The notes under the pieces: model-generated | What the model was told of the DNA's origin: nothing | What the model saw: the letters and a program-made list of their open reading frames with translations, nothing else | Databases searched by the model: none | Origin: Amoebophrya sp. A120 | Taxonomy: Eukaryota > Sar > Dinophyceae > Syndiniales > Amoebophryaceae | Assembly (NCBI GenBank): GCA_905178155.1 | Contig: CAJINV010000001.1 | Coordinates: forward strand, 2,904,089 to 2,968,088 | Reading direction: 5' to 3' | Length of the DNA: 64,000 bases | Program-made: the position numbers and the translations under genes | Part shown: positions 38,604 to 48,300 of the stretch, piece after piece | How positions within the stretch are numbered: position 1 is the stretch's first letter | Layout: every line of letters starts with the position of its first letter

Positions 38604-40733
38604 TCATCTGTGGAACTGGTGTCTCGAGCCTCGTATACGTTTTTCATCAGACTTCTTGCGCGTCGCGCCACCCCTGCTTGCGTTGCGTTTCCTGGTGCTG
38701 CTCCTCGGCGCGTCCCGGGACGCAGCTGCGCTCTCATGCTTTGAGACCAAGGTAGCCTGCTTGTCCGCTTCCGCTCTCATCTTTTCGCGCCACTCGGTGT
38801 CCATCCGCGTTTGTGGCAGGCTTTCCTCGTGTGTGTCGTCGTACTCGGTCTGTTTCAAATTTTCCGGAAGTCCAGCCCAGGCACATGGCATGATGATCAC
38901 GTCTTGCTCGGGTAGTTCTGGCGAATTCGGATCGTTTTCAAGCCACTCCCAATATGCGTGGTCCTGCCATTGTATCTGCAACCACTCGCAGAAGTCACGA
39001 AACACTTCGGCAAGCAGGACGGGTCGGTTTATGTCGCTCAAAACTCGTCGTGTACCTACTGTGCTCACAACTCGAATAAACATCTGCACGCCACACCGAT
39101 AGTAGTTGCGACGCAAGGCCGCCGCCCTGTGGTCGTCCCCGAGCGGAAACATCTGGGGCCAGGGACGCAGCACAACCTTGTTCGCAAAGGTGTGCTCCGC
39201 CATGGAGAAGAGACGACGCAACTTACTTTCCACGAAGCCCTCCCACTGGGCGAAGCGTTCCTCCGTTCTCGCAACGATCATGATGCGAACATAGTCATCC
39301 GCGAAGAGGGGACCCTTTTCGTTCTCAGAGGTTACACGTGGCAAAATTTCAGCACTTCCTCCTTGGTCTGCCGGTGCTGCATGTGGTAAAGCCGGTTTGG
39401 GTTTTGCAAAAAAGGGCGCTGGCGCATATACGTCGCTCCATTGTTTCGAGCCTTCAAACACCAGCTGCGTGCATTGCCGAGCCCTCCTGAACTCCGCTAC
39501 CAGCGCGGCCCGCGTCGTTTGTGTCACATTAAAAGTAGTGTTCATCGCGGGAAAGGCTGGTGTTATCACTGGCATCAACTCTGCTGACCCTTCCGGATCC
39601 CACACGCGAAACGCGTCTTCATTAACCGCCCGCAGTGGCCGACGCAACCGCCAGCCAGTGCTACGTGGGGGAATAGCGGTTGCCTCGCGGATCGGTGACA
39701 GCAGTGCTGGCGCTTGCGGGCCCCAGTTTTGCCTTTTCCTGTCGCAAAACACGAAGAAGCGATGAACGATACCCGCCGCGTTGTGATTTGGGTAAAGCTG
39801 GCATACTTTTGCCACCAAGATCGCCCACGTGATGCCCCCGAAAAAACCGAGCTTGTTGCTGGAAAGGCCGCGGCATTTCGCCCAGTGTTTGACGAAGCGC
39901 AGCGCCGTACGGAAAACGAGTTTATTCTCACCTGGTACGCATGCTAAGATCGCAGCGTTGGTACGATATCCGTTCAGACTCCGCACACTCTCTTCCTCGA
40001 GGCCAATCAGCACAGAATCGTCAAGAAGATTTGTCTCTGCAGCTGTGAAATCGAGAGCGTCGACGTCTAGCCTAGCAAAGCTAAGATCGATCGCTTGGCC
40101 CTCGATGCGCATGGATATAATGGGCGTGTATGCGTGCTCCGCGGAGACAATGTCGGAAATCCTGTACTTTTCGCTATACTGCTTCAACCTTTTGACCAGG
40201 TCCCGGAAAAAATGCTCCCGCGTGATGTGCCTCGGCACCACACAGACGCAGTCAATGTCACTGGACTTTGTTACGACGCCCAACTGCATGCCGCCAAACA
40301 CGAAGAGTCGAACCAGGTCGGATTTCGTAGTTCGCGCTGAACAAGAACTTCTTGTCATCTCTGGGTTCTTGTCACTTATCCTCGGGATATCCCTCGCCCA
40401 CTTCTGCAGAACGCGGGTGAGCGACTGGCTGAGGATTCTGTACCGATTCGTTATTCGCGCTGGCGCCTCGCTGGGGGCGTCGCGGTCCAGGGCCTCAAGA
40501 AGACCAGGTAGATGGAGATTGTCTACAGGTGGAGAGTCGCCGACAGTGCACGGCTCAGGTTCTGAGCGATTTTTCCTTGCATATCTAGAATGATCATCGC
40601 GGCCCCCGTGAGTAGAACTGGTGTACCGCGTGGTCGGGTTGAAGCGGTGGACCGGCGTTGCGGTGGAAGTAGCGGCAGGCACGTCGTGCTTGCCCGCACG
40701 TCTACTCGGTGTCGGGCTCAGCTCAGCCTGCAT
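38604..40733 (-). CDS. Poly(A) polymerase 2, single-exon paralogue
   Basis: A 709-aa uninterrupted frame with an ATG at 40733. All core features are kept: FGGMQLGVVTKSSDIDCVCV with Asp159 and Asp161, PRHITREHFF, the third catalytic Asp216 in EGQAIDLSFARL, HWAKCRGLSSNKLGFFGG, AKVCQLYPN, MPVITPAFPAMNTTFNV and GFVESKLRRL. It has an extra basic, Ser-rich N-terminal region (about 70 aa) and a basic C-terminal tail rich in Arg/Lys/Ser. Paralogue 1 (28461-31277) has six introns at positions where this copy has none, including both introner sites. It is probably catalytically active, adding poly(A) tails. Lack of introns suggests either retroposition or intron gain in copy 1. Confidence 0.9.
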   Translation of the reverse strand: MQAELSPTPSRRAGKHDVPAATSTATPVHRFNPTTRYTSSTHGGRDDHSRYARKNRSEPEPCTVGDSPPVDNLHLPGLLEALDRDAPSEAPARITNRYRILSQSLTRVLQKWARDIPRISDKNPEMTRSSCSARTTKSDLVRLFVFGGMQLGVVTKSSDIDCVCVVPRHITREHFFRDLVKRLKQYSEKYRISDIVSAEHAYTPIISMRIEGQAIDLSFARLDVDALDFTAAETNLLDDSVLIGLEEESVRSLNGYRTNAAILACVPGENKLVFRTALRFVKHWAKCRGLSSNKLGFFGGITWAILVAKVCQLYPNHNAAGIVHRFFVFCDRKRQNWGPQAPALLSPIREATAIPPRSTGWRLRRPLRAVNEDAFRVWDPEGSAELMPVITPAFPAMNTTFNVTQTTRAALVAEFRRARQCTQLVFEGSKQWSDVYAPAPFFAKPKPALPHAAPADQGGSAEILPRVTSENEKGPLFADDYVRIMIVARTEERFAQWEGFVESKLRRLFSMAEHTFANKVVLRPWPQMFPLGDDHRAAALRRNYYRCGVQMFIRVVSTVGTRRVLSDINRPVLLAEVFRDFCEWLQIQWQDHAYWEWLENDPNSPELPEQDVIIMPCAWAGLPENLKQTEYDDTHEESLPQTRMDTEWREKMRAEADKQATLVSKHESAAASRDAPRSSTRKRNASRGGATRKKSDEKRIRGSRHQFHR

Positions 40734-41342
40734 TAGGTTTATTAGGATGTTGTGCTGGAAATCTACATGGGATCGCTGTATTATTTTACAAACCTATTAT
40801 ATTAAGGAGCCAAAGTACTTAGTTTGAGTTTCAACTCCACCCTCATATTAATTGAGACGCAACTTCCACTCCTTCGTTTCCCATGGGCAACACGAAGTGC
40901 GAGTTCTTACTGAATAAAACACGATAAAATACTCAAACGGCTCTCACTGTATTTGACTTGAATGACAATGACGACCACGACTGAAAAATGAAGACGACAG
41001 CTCGGCTGACTTTGTGTACGGCTGAGCCTGCAATATATAATGGATCCTGTGACCACCATGTATGACCTCCTCGTTTCTGGTTACTAGACATCGATCTGTA
41101 GTTCGCCAGCGGCTGAACAAGAACGAAATGCGATGGTGCGCTGCATGCATGAAAATGAAGAACAACAATAAATGAATTTGAAAGGTCCCATTTGAAAACA
41201 TAATTGCATCGAGGGTTTACCTTTAGGCTTTTTAGCTGGCTTAAAAAAATCATCCAGAAGTGGTGAAAGTGTTTTCCCCTCGACAAACGGAAGTGCTTGT
41301 TGTGCCTCGCTTTTTATTCTTCACAACTTTATTCACATCAAT
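40734..41342. other. Intergenic stretch, nothing assigned
   Basis: 609 bases upstream of poly(A) polymerase 2 and downstream of the GST stop. Short frames of non-protein-like composition only. Confidence 0.4.
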
Positions 41343-42267
41343 TTACAGCTTGTAGTAGGCTTTGATTTGCGGCACTTCGAGCATTTTCGCAATGTACTCG
41401 ATTATCCACGGGAATGCGTCCAGAGAGTCCGTCGGCACGTGGTCCGCGATGCCGCCCTGGTAGTAGCGTAATTGCGGAAGCCACTGCAAGTCCGCGATGG
41501 TGACGTCTTTGCCGCAGAGAAAGGGCCCTCCGTTTTCCTCCAAAAGCTTCTTGAGGTAGCCCATGAACCGTGGTAATTCTTCCGCAAGAAACGTGGTCCG
41601 AAGCTTCTGGACCGTCGCGTCTCGCTCCGGCCACTCCTCGGGGTGCCCGAAATTCACGTGCCGGTTACTCATGCCAATGTACAAAGCCGGTGTCCAGGAC
41701 CGGAACATATCATCGGAGAGGCCGCGGACCTGATAAAAGTGTATAATAGTGATGTTGATGTAGTGACATAGACGATTTGCAATCCACATCCAATAATTCT
41801 ACGTCGTGTATCCTTTGACGACTCGCCCTGGAGACTGCGCGGGTTTGGAGAAAACATCACACGCTGCAGCTCGAAAAACATAAACATTCGTTTATATTGT
41901 TCACATCGCACGTTGGAAGCTGCGCCTCAGAAAATAGTTGTACGTCATCCACTAAAGCGCACTTGACGGGGTCGTGTTCCGGGTAGAGAGTCTTGGTCGT
42001 GTCGAACTGCCGGGCGACGTAGGTCATGAGCCCGATGCTCTGGCAGAACCTCTTCGTCGAGCCGTCTTCGAAGGTAAGATCCAGAAGCGGCATCTGTCCA
42101 TACGGCGTCGTGGGTTTCAAAGCCTGCCAGTCCGGAAATTTCACGCGGTTATCCTCAAACTCCTTCCCGGTCATGACGAAAGCGAGCCGCACCCGCTCCC
42201 CCGCGCCAGCGATCGGAAAATAGGTGAACTTGCATTTCGGGTACTCCGGTGGAATAGCAGCAGCCAT
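41343..42267 (-). CDS. Glutathione S-transferase, two exons
   Basis: Exons 42267-41905 and 41729-41343 join in phase 0 (donor GTGAAC, acceptor TATCAG) to give 249 aa. The thioredoxin-like N-domain begins with KFTYFPIAGAGERVRLAF, followed by the cis-Pro region TPYGQMPLLDL and the glutathione-contact region RFCQSIGLMTYVAR. The helical C-domain includes PRFMGYLKKLLEENGGPFLC and KDVTIADLQWLPQL, the N-capping motif of GSTs. The layout is closest to sigma-type GSTs. It should conjugate glutathione or act in isomerisation/detoxification in the cytosol. The same frame stays open upstream to an ATG at 42489, adding 74 Ser/Arg-rich residues that could act as a targeting extension; I chose the ATG next to the conserved domain. 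Confidence 0.87.
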
Positions 42268-42785
42268 CGTGGAAAAGTCTTGATGAATGAAGTAGGAAAG
42301 CGTGCGCTTCAAAACAGGTGAGAAAAACGACAACGTGCCTCTACTATGGAGATGCCGGCAATTTTTGTACGGGCTGTGACAATGATACCGAGATGATTTT
42401 TCCGAGTTATCTTTTGTTGAAGAAACCGAAGCAAGAAATCCCGGACCTGAAGATCTAAAAGCGCTTTTTCTTCCAAGTAAGCGTTGCATGTACTAGATCT
42501 GGAAAAGGCAAAATGGTCTGAACAACTATACAACAAGTCGGAACCCATACGCCAGAAAACTGCGGGAGCAGGGGGGTCTCTGTTATTCTCTTTTTGCATC
42601 TTCAGTGCGATAGCACCTGCCATCATTTTGTTTCTTTTGCGTTTCACACTTCTCGTTTGCATACATTTGCAGTAGGCCTTCATGTCTTTGTTTCTGAGAC
42701 ACATCATCTTTACACCACTCGTAACATCTACATCGCTCGGTGAAAGCAACCTTTATTTGCATCGTATGCGTCCTGCCACATTTTC
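42268..42785. other. Intergenic stretch with possible GST leader
   Basis: 518 bases. The part from 42268 to 42489 is open in frame with the GST gene and might be its N-terminal extension. The rest shows no gene or repeat. Confidence 0.35.
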
Positions 42786-44726
42786 TCATGCCGTTCCACC
42801 GGTCCCCGCGTCGACAAAGTGGACAAACTGATTGCTTGCGGAACTCGGTTGGCCGACTCGTCCTCCGGAAGCGCTACTCACTGAACTACCACCAACAGTG
42901 CCTCGCCGCCGAGATGTTGAAGCGGATCGGGGGTTTGTTGATAGGGCTGCACGACTGGACGAGGACGAAGGATTGTTCAGTGCCGGAGCTGGATCGGCGG
43001 TCGTACTGGACGAAGCAGCCGCCGCACTTGGAGTATTCGGAGGCGCCTGCGCCTGCCGCGTTCTTCCCCCTTCATCTGCCCCAGTCTGCTGTTCTCGGCT
43101 TCGGTACGCCAGCGGTGAACTCGAACTCTGTAAGAAAGCGGGCGGAAAGCAGAGAAAGCTCCCCGGCGAGCCAGCGGCGGTGTTGCACGACAACGTCCAG
43201 ACGACCCTACCGTCCGGGAGACAGTGCATCACGAAGTTCTGCTGTCGCCGAGCCTCGTCCTCCTCTTCACCAACGAGCGCGCGACGGAGGCGCGGCCCGA
43301 CAACGCGCACGCGGCGGGTGTTGTGTGGCGTCTGCAATCGGTGACCACTGGTCGGTATTTCCTCTAGTTCATGGCCGCCTTGTTGACCGAAGAACGGCAG
43401 TGCGCCGGTTGTCCGGAATACATTGTCAAGATTAGAAGTAGTTCCCGTATGCATGTAGTTGCCGGTCGTTTCGGCGCCGCCACCTGGTGCGCCGACGACT
43501 CTTGTGGAAGCTCCTAACACGCCATCCACGTCCAACGAAATGGAATTGCCTACTGCGGTATTGTTTGTTGGGGTGGGAAACGGCGTTGGGGGCAGGGCCT
43601 CGCAAGGATGGCGATACGTTCCTGATAAAGCCGCGACCTCATAGTCCTCCAAACCGACTCCTTCTTGGCGAGACCTGAACCTTCCCCCTGGTGGTACAAA
43701 GCCTGAGTCGACCTCTCTCGGTAAAATCGTACTCATCGTCCCGAGGTTCACCTCTGCTGGTGGTGCTGGGTCTACTTGCACAAGTTCTGGACCAGCTCCG
43801 GCGTCCGCGGAAGGAGCAGCGGTTGCACTTGTTCCTGCCATGCTTTGTCCTGAAGAGAATGCAGCTGGGAGAGTGGCCCTGGACGATATCTGTTGCGCAG
43901 CCCATCTGCCAGCCAGGCCCATCCACCCTAATGGAAAACTCGACGACCCGGCGCTTAGGTTGTAGTCTTGTTGCGCGAAGATTCTATTACTGCTCGACGG
44001 CGCGGCACCACGTCGCGCTGCGGACACTGCTTGCCCATTGTTCAGGGATAATCCCAATCCCCCCGCACGACCCCCGCCGTCACGAGAGTCTGGATTGCGG
44101 GTTGGCAACAGTGTCGGGCTGGTCGTCCGTTTCAGGGTGGGATAGGACACAGCGAAGTACGTGCCCCCACTTCCGGGGGCAGGATGGCGAGTTTCCGAAG
44201 TCCATCGCGTTCGCGCAGGGAGTGTGCTGCGGGAATTGAGGTTTTGGCCACGCGGCTGGACGGGCGGCGGTGGGCCAGCACCGCTGCGATGGCCAGTTGT
44301 TGGGGCGGGAGAAGACGATGGTGCGGAAGAACTACTGTGACCTCTATCAGCGCGCGAAGCCGCTGCAGTGGGGTAGCCTAGACCCTGCTGGAGATTCTTA
44401 TGCGCCTGCTCCTGCCGGCGTCGTATGTCCTGCCGCATCCGCAACAAAAAAGGCGACTCCGCGGGGCTGGAGGGTGGCGGTTGGGGCATGTGCGAAGGGG
44501 ACGCCCCCGTGGACCCGGCCTGCGCTTCATCGTATCGCGGCGAGGCAGAACTGGCGGAGGACGTGCTGGAGCGGGCGGAGTCCTCCTGCGAGCTGCGCGT
44601 ACTGCTGGGCGTTTGCAGCTCAGGGGGAGGAAATCTCGCCGATTGGGCCTTGTGCCGTAAGCGGACACCCCGACAGGACGGCACACTCCAACCAAAAAGG
44701 ATGGCGAGGAAGTGCAGGGTGATCAT
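42786..44726 (-). CDS. Secreted or surface Ser/Pro-rich protein, unknown
   Basis: A 646-aa frame from the ATG at 44726. The first 20 residues MITLHFLAILFGWSVPSCRG form a clear signal peptide. The mature part is dominated by Ser, Ala, Pro, Gly and Gln with few hydrophobic stretches, so it is largely disordered and probably heavily O-glycosylated. A short more ordered block near residues 450-540 includes RVRVVGPRLRRALVGEEEDE and MHCLPDGRVVWTLSCNTAAG. No transmembrane helix or GPI signal is obvious at the C-terminus (FVDAGTGGTA). I do not recognise the family. Secretion is predicted from sequence; the function is unknown. Confidence 0.65.
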   Translation of the reverse strand: MITLHFLAILFGWSVPSCRGVRLRHKAQSARFPPPELQTPSSTRSSQEDSARSSTSSASSASPRYDEAQAGSTGASPSHMPQPPPSSPAESPFLLRMRQDIRRRQEQAHKNLQQGLGYPTAAASRADRGHSSSSAPSSSPAPTTGHRSGAGPPPPVQPRGQNLNSRSTLPARTRWTSETRHPAPGSGGTYFAVSYPTLKRTTSPTLLPTRNPDSRDGGGRAGGLGLSLNNGQAVSAARRGAAPSSSNRIFAQQDYNLSAGSSSFPLGWMGLAGRWAAQQISSRATLPAAFSSGQSMAGTSATAAPSADAGAGPELVQVDPAPPAEVNLGTMSTILPREVDSGFVPPGGRFRSRQEGVGLEDYEVAALSGTYRHPCEALPPTPFPTPTNNTAVGNSISLDVDGVLGASTRVVGAPGGGAETTGNYMHTGTTSNLDNVFRTTGALPFFGQQGGHELEEIPTSGHRLQTPHNTRRVRVVGPRLRRALVGEEEDEARRQQNFVMHCLPDGRVVWTLSCNTAAGSPGSFLCFPPAFLQSSSSPLAYRSREQQTGADEGGRTRQAQAPPNTPSAAAASSSTTADPAPALNNPSSSSSRAALSTNPRSASTSRRRGTVGGSSVSSASGGRVGQPSSASNQFVHFVDAGTGGTA

Positions 44727-45357
44727 TCTGGTATCAAGACAAGGAAAAAGATTTCGATACAGAAAATTTCAAGGATGCGGCAAAGAGTCCAAATGCTGGA
44801 ACTGCAAAATCACGAAAAAAAGCTTCTGCGCCAAGGCCTGGATCGATGACAGGAAATTAAAAGTACAAAAATGTTGCGATTGCTACTAAACAAAGATCAT
44901 GCCCTCCATGTAGAAGCGTGATCGTGTGCTCGTGCCACAAAAGCAAAACATAGATACTGACGTATTATAGTAATTCGAAGATCGCTTTTCCTTTTTTTAC
45001 AGAAGGTCAAGACTAACAAGGGTGATCCAAACTGCCAAAAAGTCCACACGATCCTCTAGATCTACGTCTTGAAAAACATGCGGAACGAAGGCATTGGAAA
45101 AAGACTCTAGAAAATTGCACTTCCCCTTCCTTTTGCCAGGCACTGACACTGCAATAGGGGACACTGCTCTTCTTGTCTGTTGGTGTTGCTGTAAACTAAC
45201 ATTCCATGTATTAGGTAAGCCTATAATGCCAACACCATGATGATGATGCTGGAAAAGAAAACGGAATCGATTCATGTGTCTCTTTCTATGTGGGAAAAGA
45301 AAATAGTTTTGGCTCGCCGCGTTTGCCATTTTTGACATCGACATCACAGCTTCAACA
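44727..45357. other. Intergenic stretch, nothing assigned
   Basis: 631 bases between the start of the secreted Ser-rich gene and the stop of the lectin gene. Only short frames, A/T-rich relative to its neighbours. Confidence 0.4.
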
Positions 45358-48300
45358 TCACCGTGTGCTGACGTCCTTCGGTTCTCGGGCACTGCAGACG
45401 AAAAAGCGGTCTCCACTCTTGATATTCTGACAATTGTCGTCGTTCCAGGTGTTGTCCTTGCGCAGTACGGCGCAGTCCTCCTTGCCGCCCCAGTCGTTGG
45501 GCTCGCCGGGGGCCCAGTTGGCCTTGTGGTATTTTTTCAGCAACTGATTCTTATCCGCCGTGAACCACGCACCCTCGGTGTACTTGTCGTGCGCCCCGAT
45601 GAACACGTCTTCGCGGCCGGCGAGCATTTTTACGAACCGTTGCTGTCTGCTGCTCTCCACGATTGCAAGGGTCGTGCCCGCCGGGCATTTCCCCTTCCCG
45701 TCTTGGTTCGTACCGTACTGGTACGCAACGGTGCCGGCGCACTTCCACTGTTTCTTCCCACATTCGGACTTCGGGTCAGAGGCGGCGTACTTGTAGACGG
45801 AAAGAGCCGACTCACCCCCGCACATCCACTCGTCCGCGGTTTTCACGGCCGACTTGTCGGCGGACAAGCAGGCGGACTCCATGCACCGGTCATCGGAGAT
45901 CTTCGAGTAGCCGTCCGTTCGGTCGGTGCAAGCGCATTTCCTCCCGTCTAGGAGGGCGAAGAACGTGGTGGTTGCGCACTTTTCGCTGCAAGCCGCAAAA
46001 GTGTAGTCCTTGTCAGAGTGGATCTGCAGGCTCTTCGCGCTGTCCTTGCTGAAGCAACCGGCAAAGGAAACGTCGGCTGAAGTTGTGACTCGATATCGAT
46101 TTCCAAGAAAATGAAGCGTGATTGGCAGGCAATCAAAAGGCAATACGAACAATAAGCTCGTGAAAAGCATGTGGTGATAGCGATACATGAAGATTGATTT
46201 ATAGCAATTTACCTTGGTGCTTGTACACACTGTTTCGCCAGCCACTGCCACACATCAAGCTCTCGTCGTGCTTACACGGTTGGCACTCGTGTTTCGGCTT
46301 TTTCGCAAAGTCGACCGCGTTACCGCACCAACACTCCCCGCCCGCCTGCACTGCGAAGAACTCGTAGTTGTGACACCACACGTTGCAGGCTTCCGGGGTC
46401 GCTTTCGCCCACCGCTTTCTCCTCTTGCCGCCGACCCAGGGGCCGAGCCGCGCTGGGAGATCGCGGTCGCCGTTATCCTCGTAGCACCCCTGGTACTCGG
46501 GTATGAAGTTGGAGCAGAGCTTTTTTTTACTGTCAAAGCTGAACCCGTAGTCGCACCCGTTCGGCGCGCACTGCTGCGCGCCGTGCTCCGTGCACATGGC
46601 TCCCTTCGCGGGCTCGCCGTGCTTCGGGCAGAAACATTCGTTCTTCTCGCACTTGCCGTTTTCGAAGTGGTATCCGACCGAGCACCCCTCGGGGAGGCAG
46701 ACGTCCGCCCCGTCCTTCGGACAGTTTTTCCCGGTCGGTCCCTTCCCGTGCGCGCAATTGCAGGTGTTCTCGACGCAGGCGTCGCGATCCAGGTGAAACC
46801 CGGCGTGGCACGAAGCGCACACGTCGTCCCCGTTGTGCGGGCAGTGCATGCCCTCCGCGCCGTTCCCGTTCTCGCACCCGCACACTTTCGGCTTGCAGGT
46901 GTGGGTCTTCTTGTCCAGCGCGAACCCGTATCCAGGGAAAAACACCCATCCCCAGCCATTTTTTGCATGACAAGTAGTGAATTTTATGCATGTTTTGCAT
47001 GACAAATTGGATGCGGATGGGTGTTTTTTCCTGGATAATCCGCCGTCGCAAGAGCTGCACTTCGCGGTTCCGTGCTCCTCGCACTCCGCGCCCATCGCTC
47101 CAAGCCCGTTTTCGCAAGTGCACTTCTTCTGCTCGCAGGTCTTCTCGTCGGTCAGCGCGTAACCCTCTTCCTCGTTGCACGCAGCGCAGACATGCGCGTC
47201 GAAGTGGGGGCAGCCCACGCCAGTCGCCGGCTCCCCGCCGTTGCAGTAGCACTCGTTCTGCACACAGAAGCCCGGGGGGCCCATCCCGAACATGAACTCC
47301 GCGCCCGGGTTGCACTTCGCGCACATTTCCGTCCCGTTCGCGTGGCAGTCGGTGCCAGTGGCGCCCTTTCCAAATTGGCACGTGCACTGCTTCAAGTCGC
47401 ACTTCTGCGTCTTGTTGTTCAGAATGTACCCCTCCTTCGTGTCGCAGCTCGCGCAAACCTCCGCACCGTCCAACGGGCAATTCACCCCCTTGGTGCCGAC
47501 CCCGTGGTTGCAGATGCACTCCCGGACTTCGCACTTGTCACCGACCAGGTGGTAGCCGGCCGTGACGTTGCAGCTTTTACAAGTTTCCGTTTTCGCGGTA
47601 AAGGCCTCCTTCGGACACTCCGTCAACTTTTTCGGCACGCCGTTCGGACAGCTGCAAACGCGCTCGACGCATTTTCCGTCTTCCAGTTCGTAGCCCGGGT
47701 CGCAGGAGGCGCAGAGCGGCTCCTTGTGGACCGGGCACTTCGTGTTCTTCTCCCCGGCGCCGTGTTCGCAAGTGCACTGTTTTTCCACGCACTTGTCGTC
47801 GATTAGAACGTACCCGTCCTGGCAGCTCATGCACTTCGGGGCGAGGTGTTCGGTACAGTTCGCGCCACTCGCGCCGGCGCCGTTGTTGCACGTGCACTCG
47901 TTCAAGTCGCATTTGTGCGTCGTCGTGTTCAAATGATACCCTTTTGTTGTGCACTTCACGCACTTTTCGTCCCCCGCCTTCGGACAGGTCGTCCCAACCG
48001 CCGGTTCCCCGAGGTCGCAGACGCACTTCCGCTTCTTACAGTCCCCCTGCTCCAGGTCGAAACCCGGGTCGCAGGTTGCACAAAGCGGGGACTTATGCTT
48101 GCCGCAGGCTTTTCCCTCCGCGCCATGTCCATTCTCACACGTGCACTGGTTTTTCACGCACTCGTCGCCGATCAGCGTGTGGCCCGGCTTGCAACTGGTA
48201 CATTTCGGCTTCCCGTGCTCCGGGCACAAAGCCCCTGTCGCCGCCTTCCCCTTGTCGCAGGTGCACTCGTTCACGACGCAGATGTCCTGCTTGTTCATGT

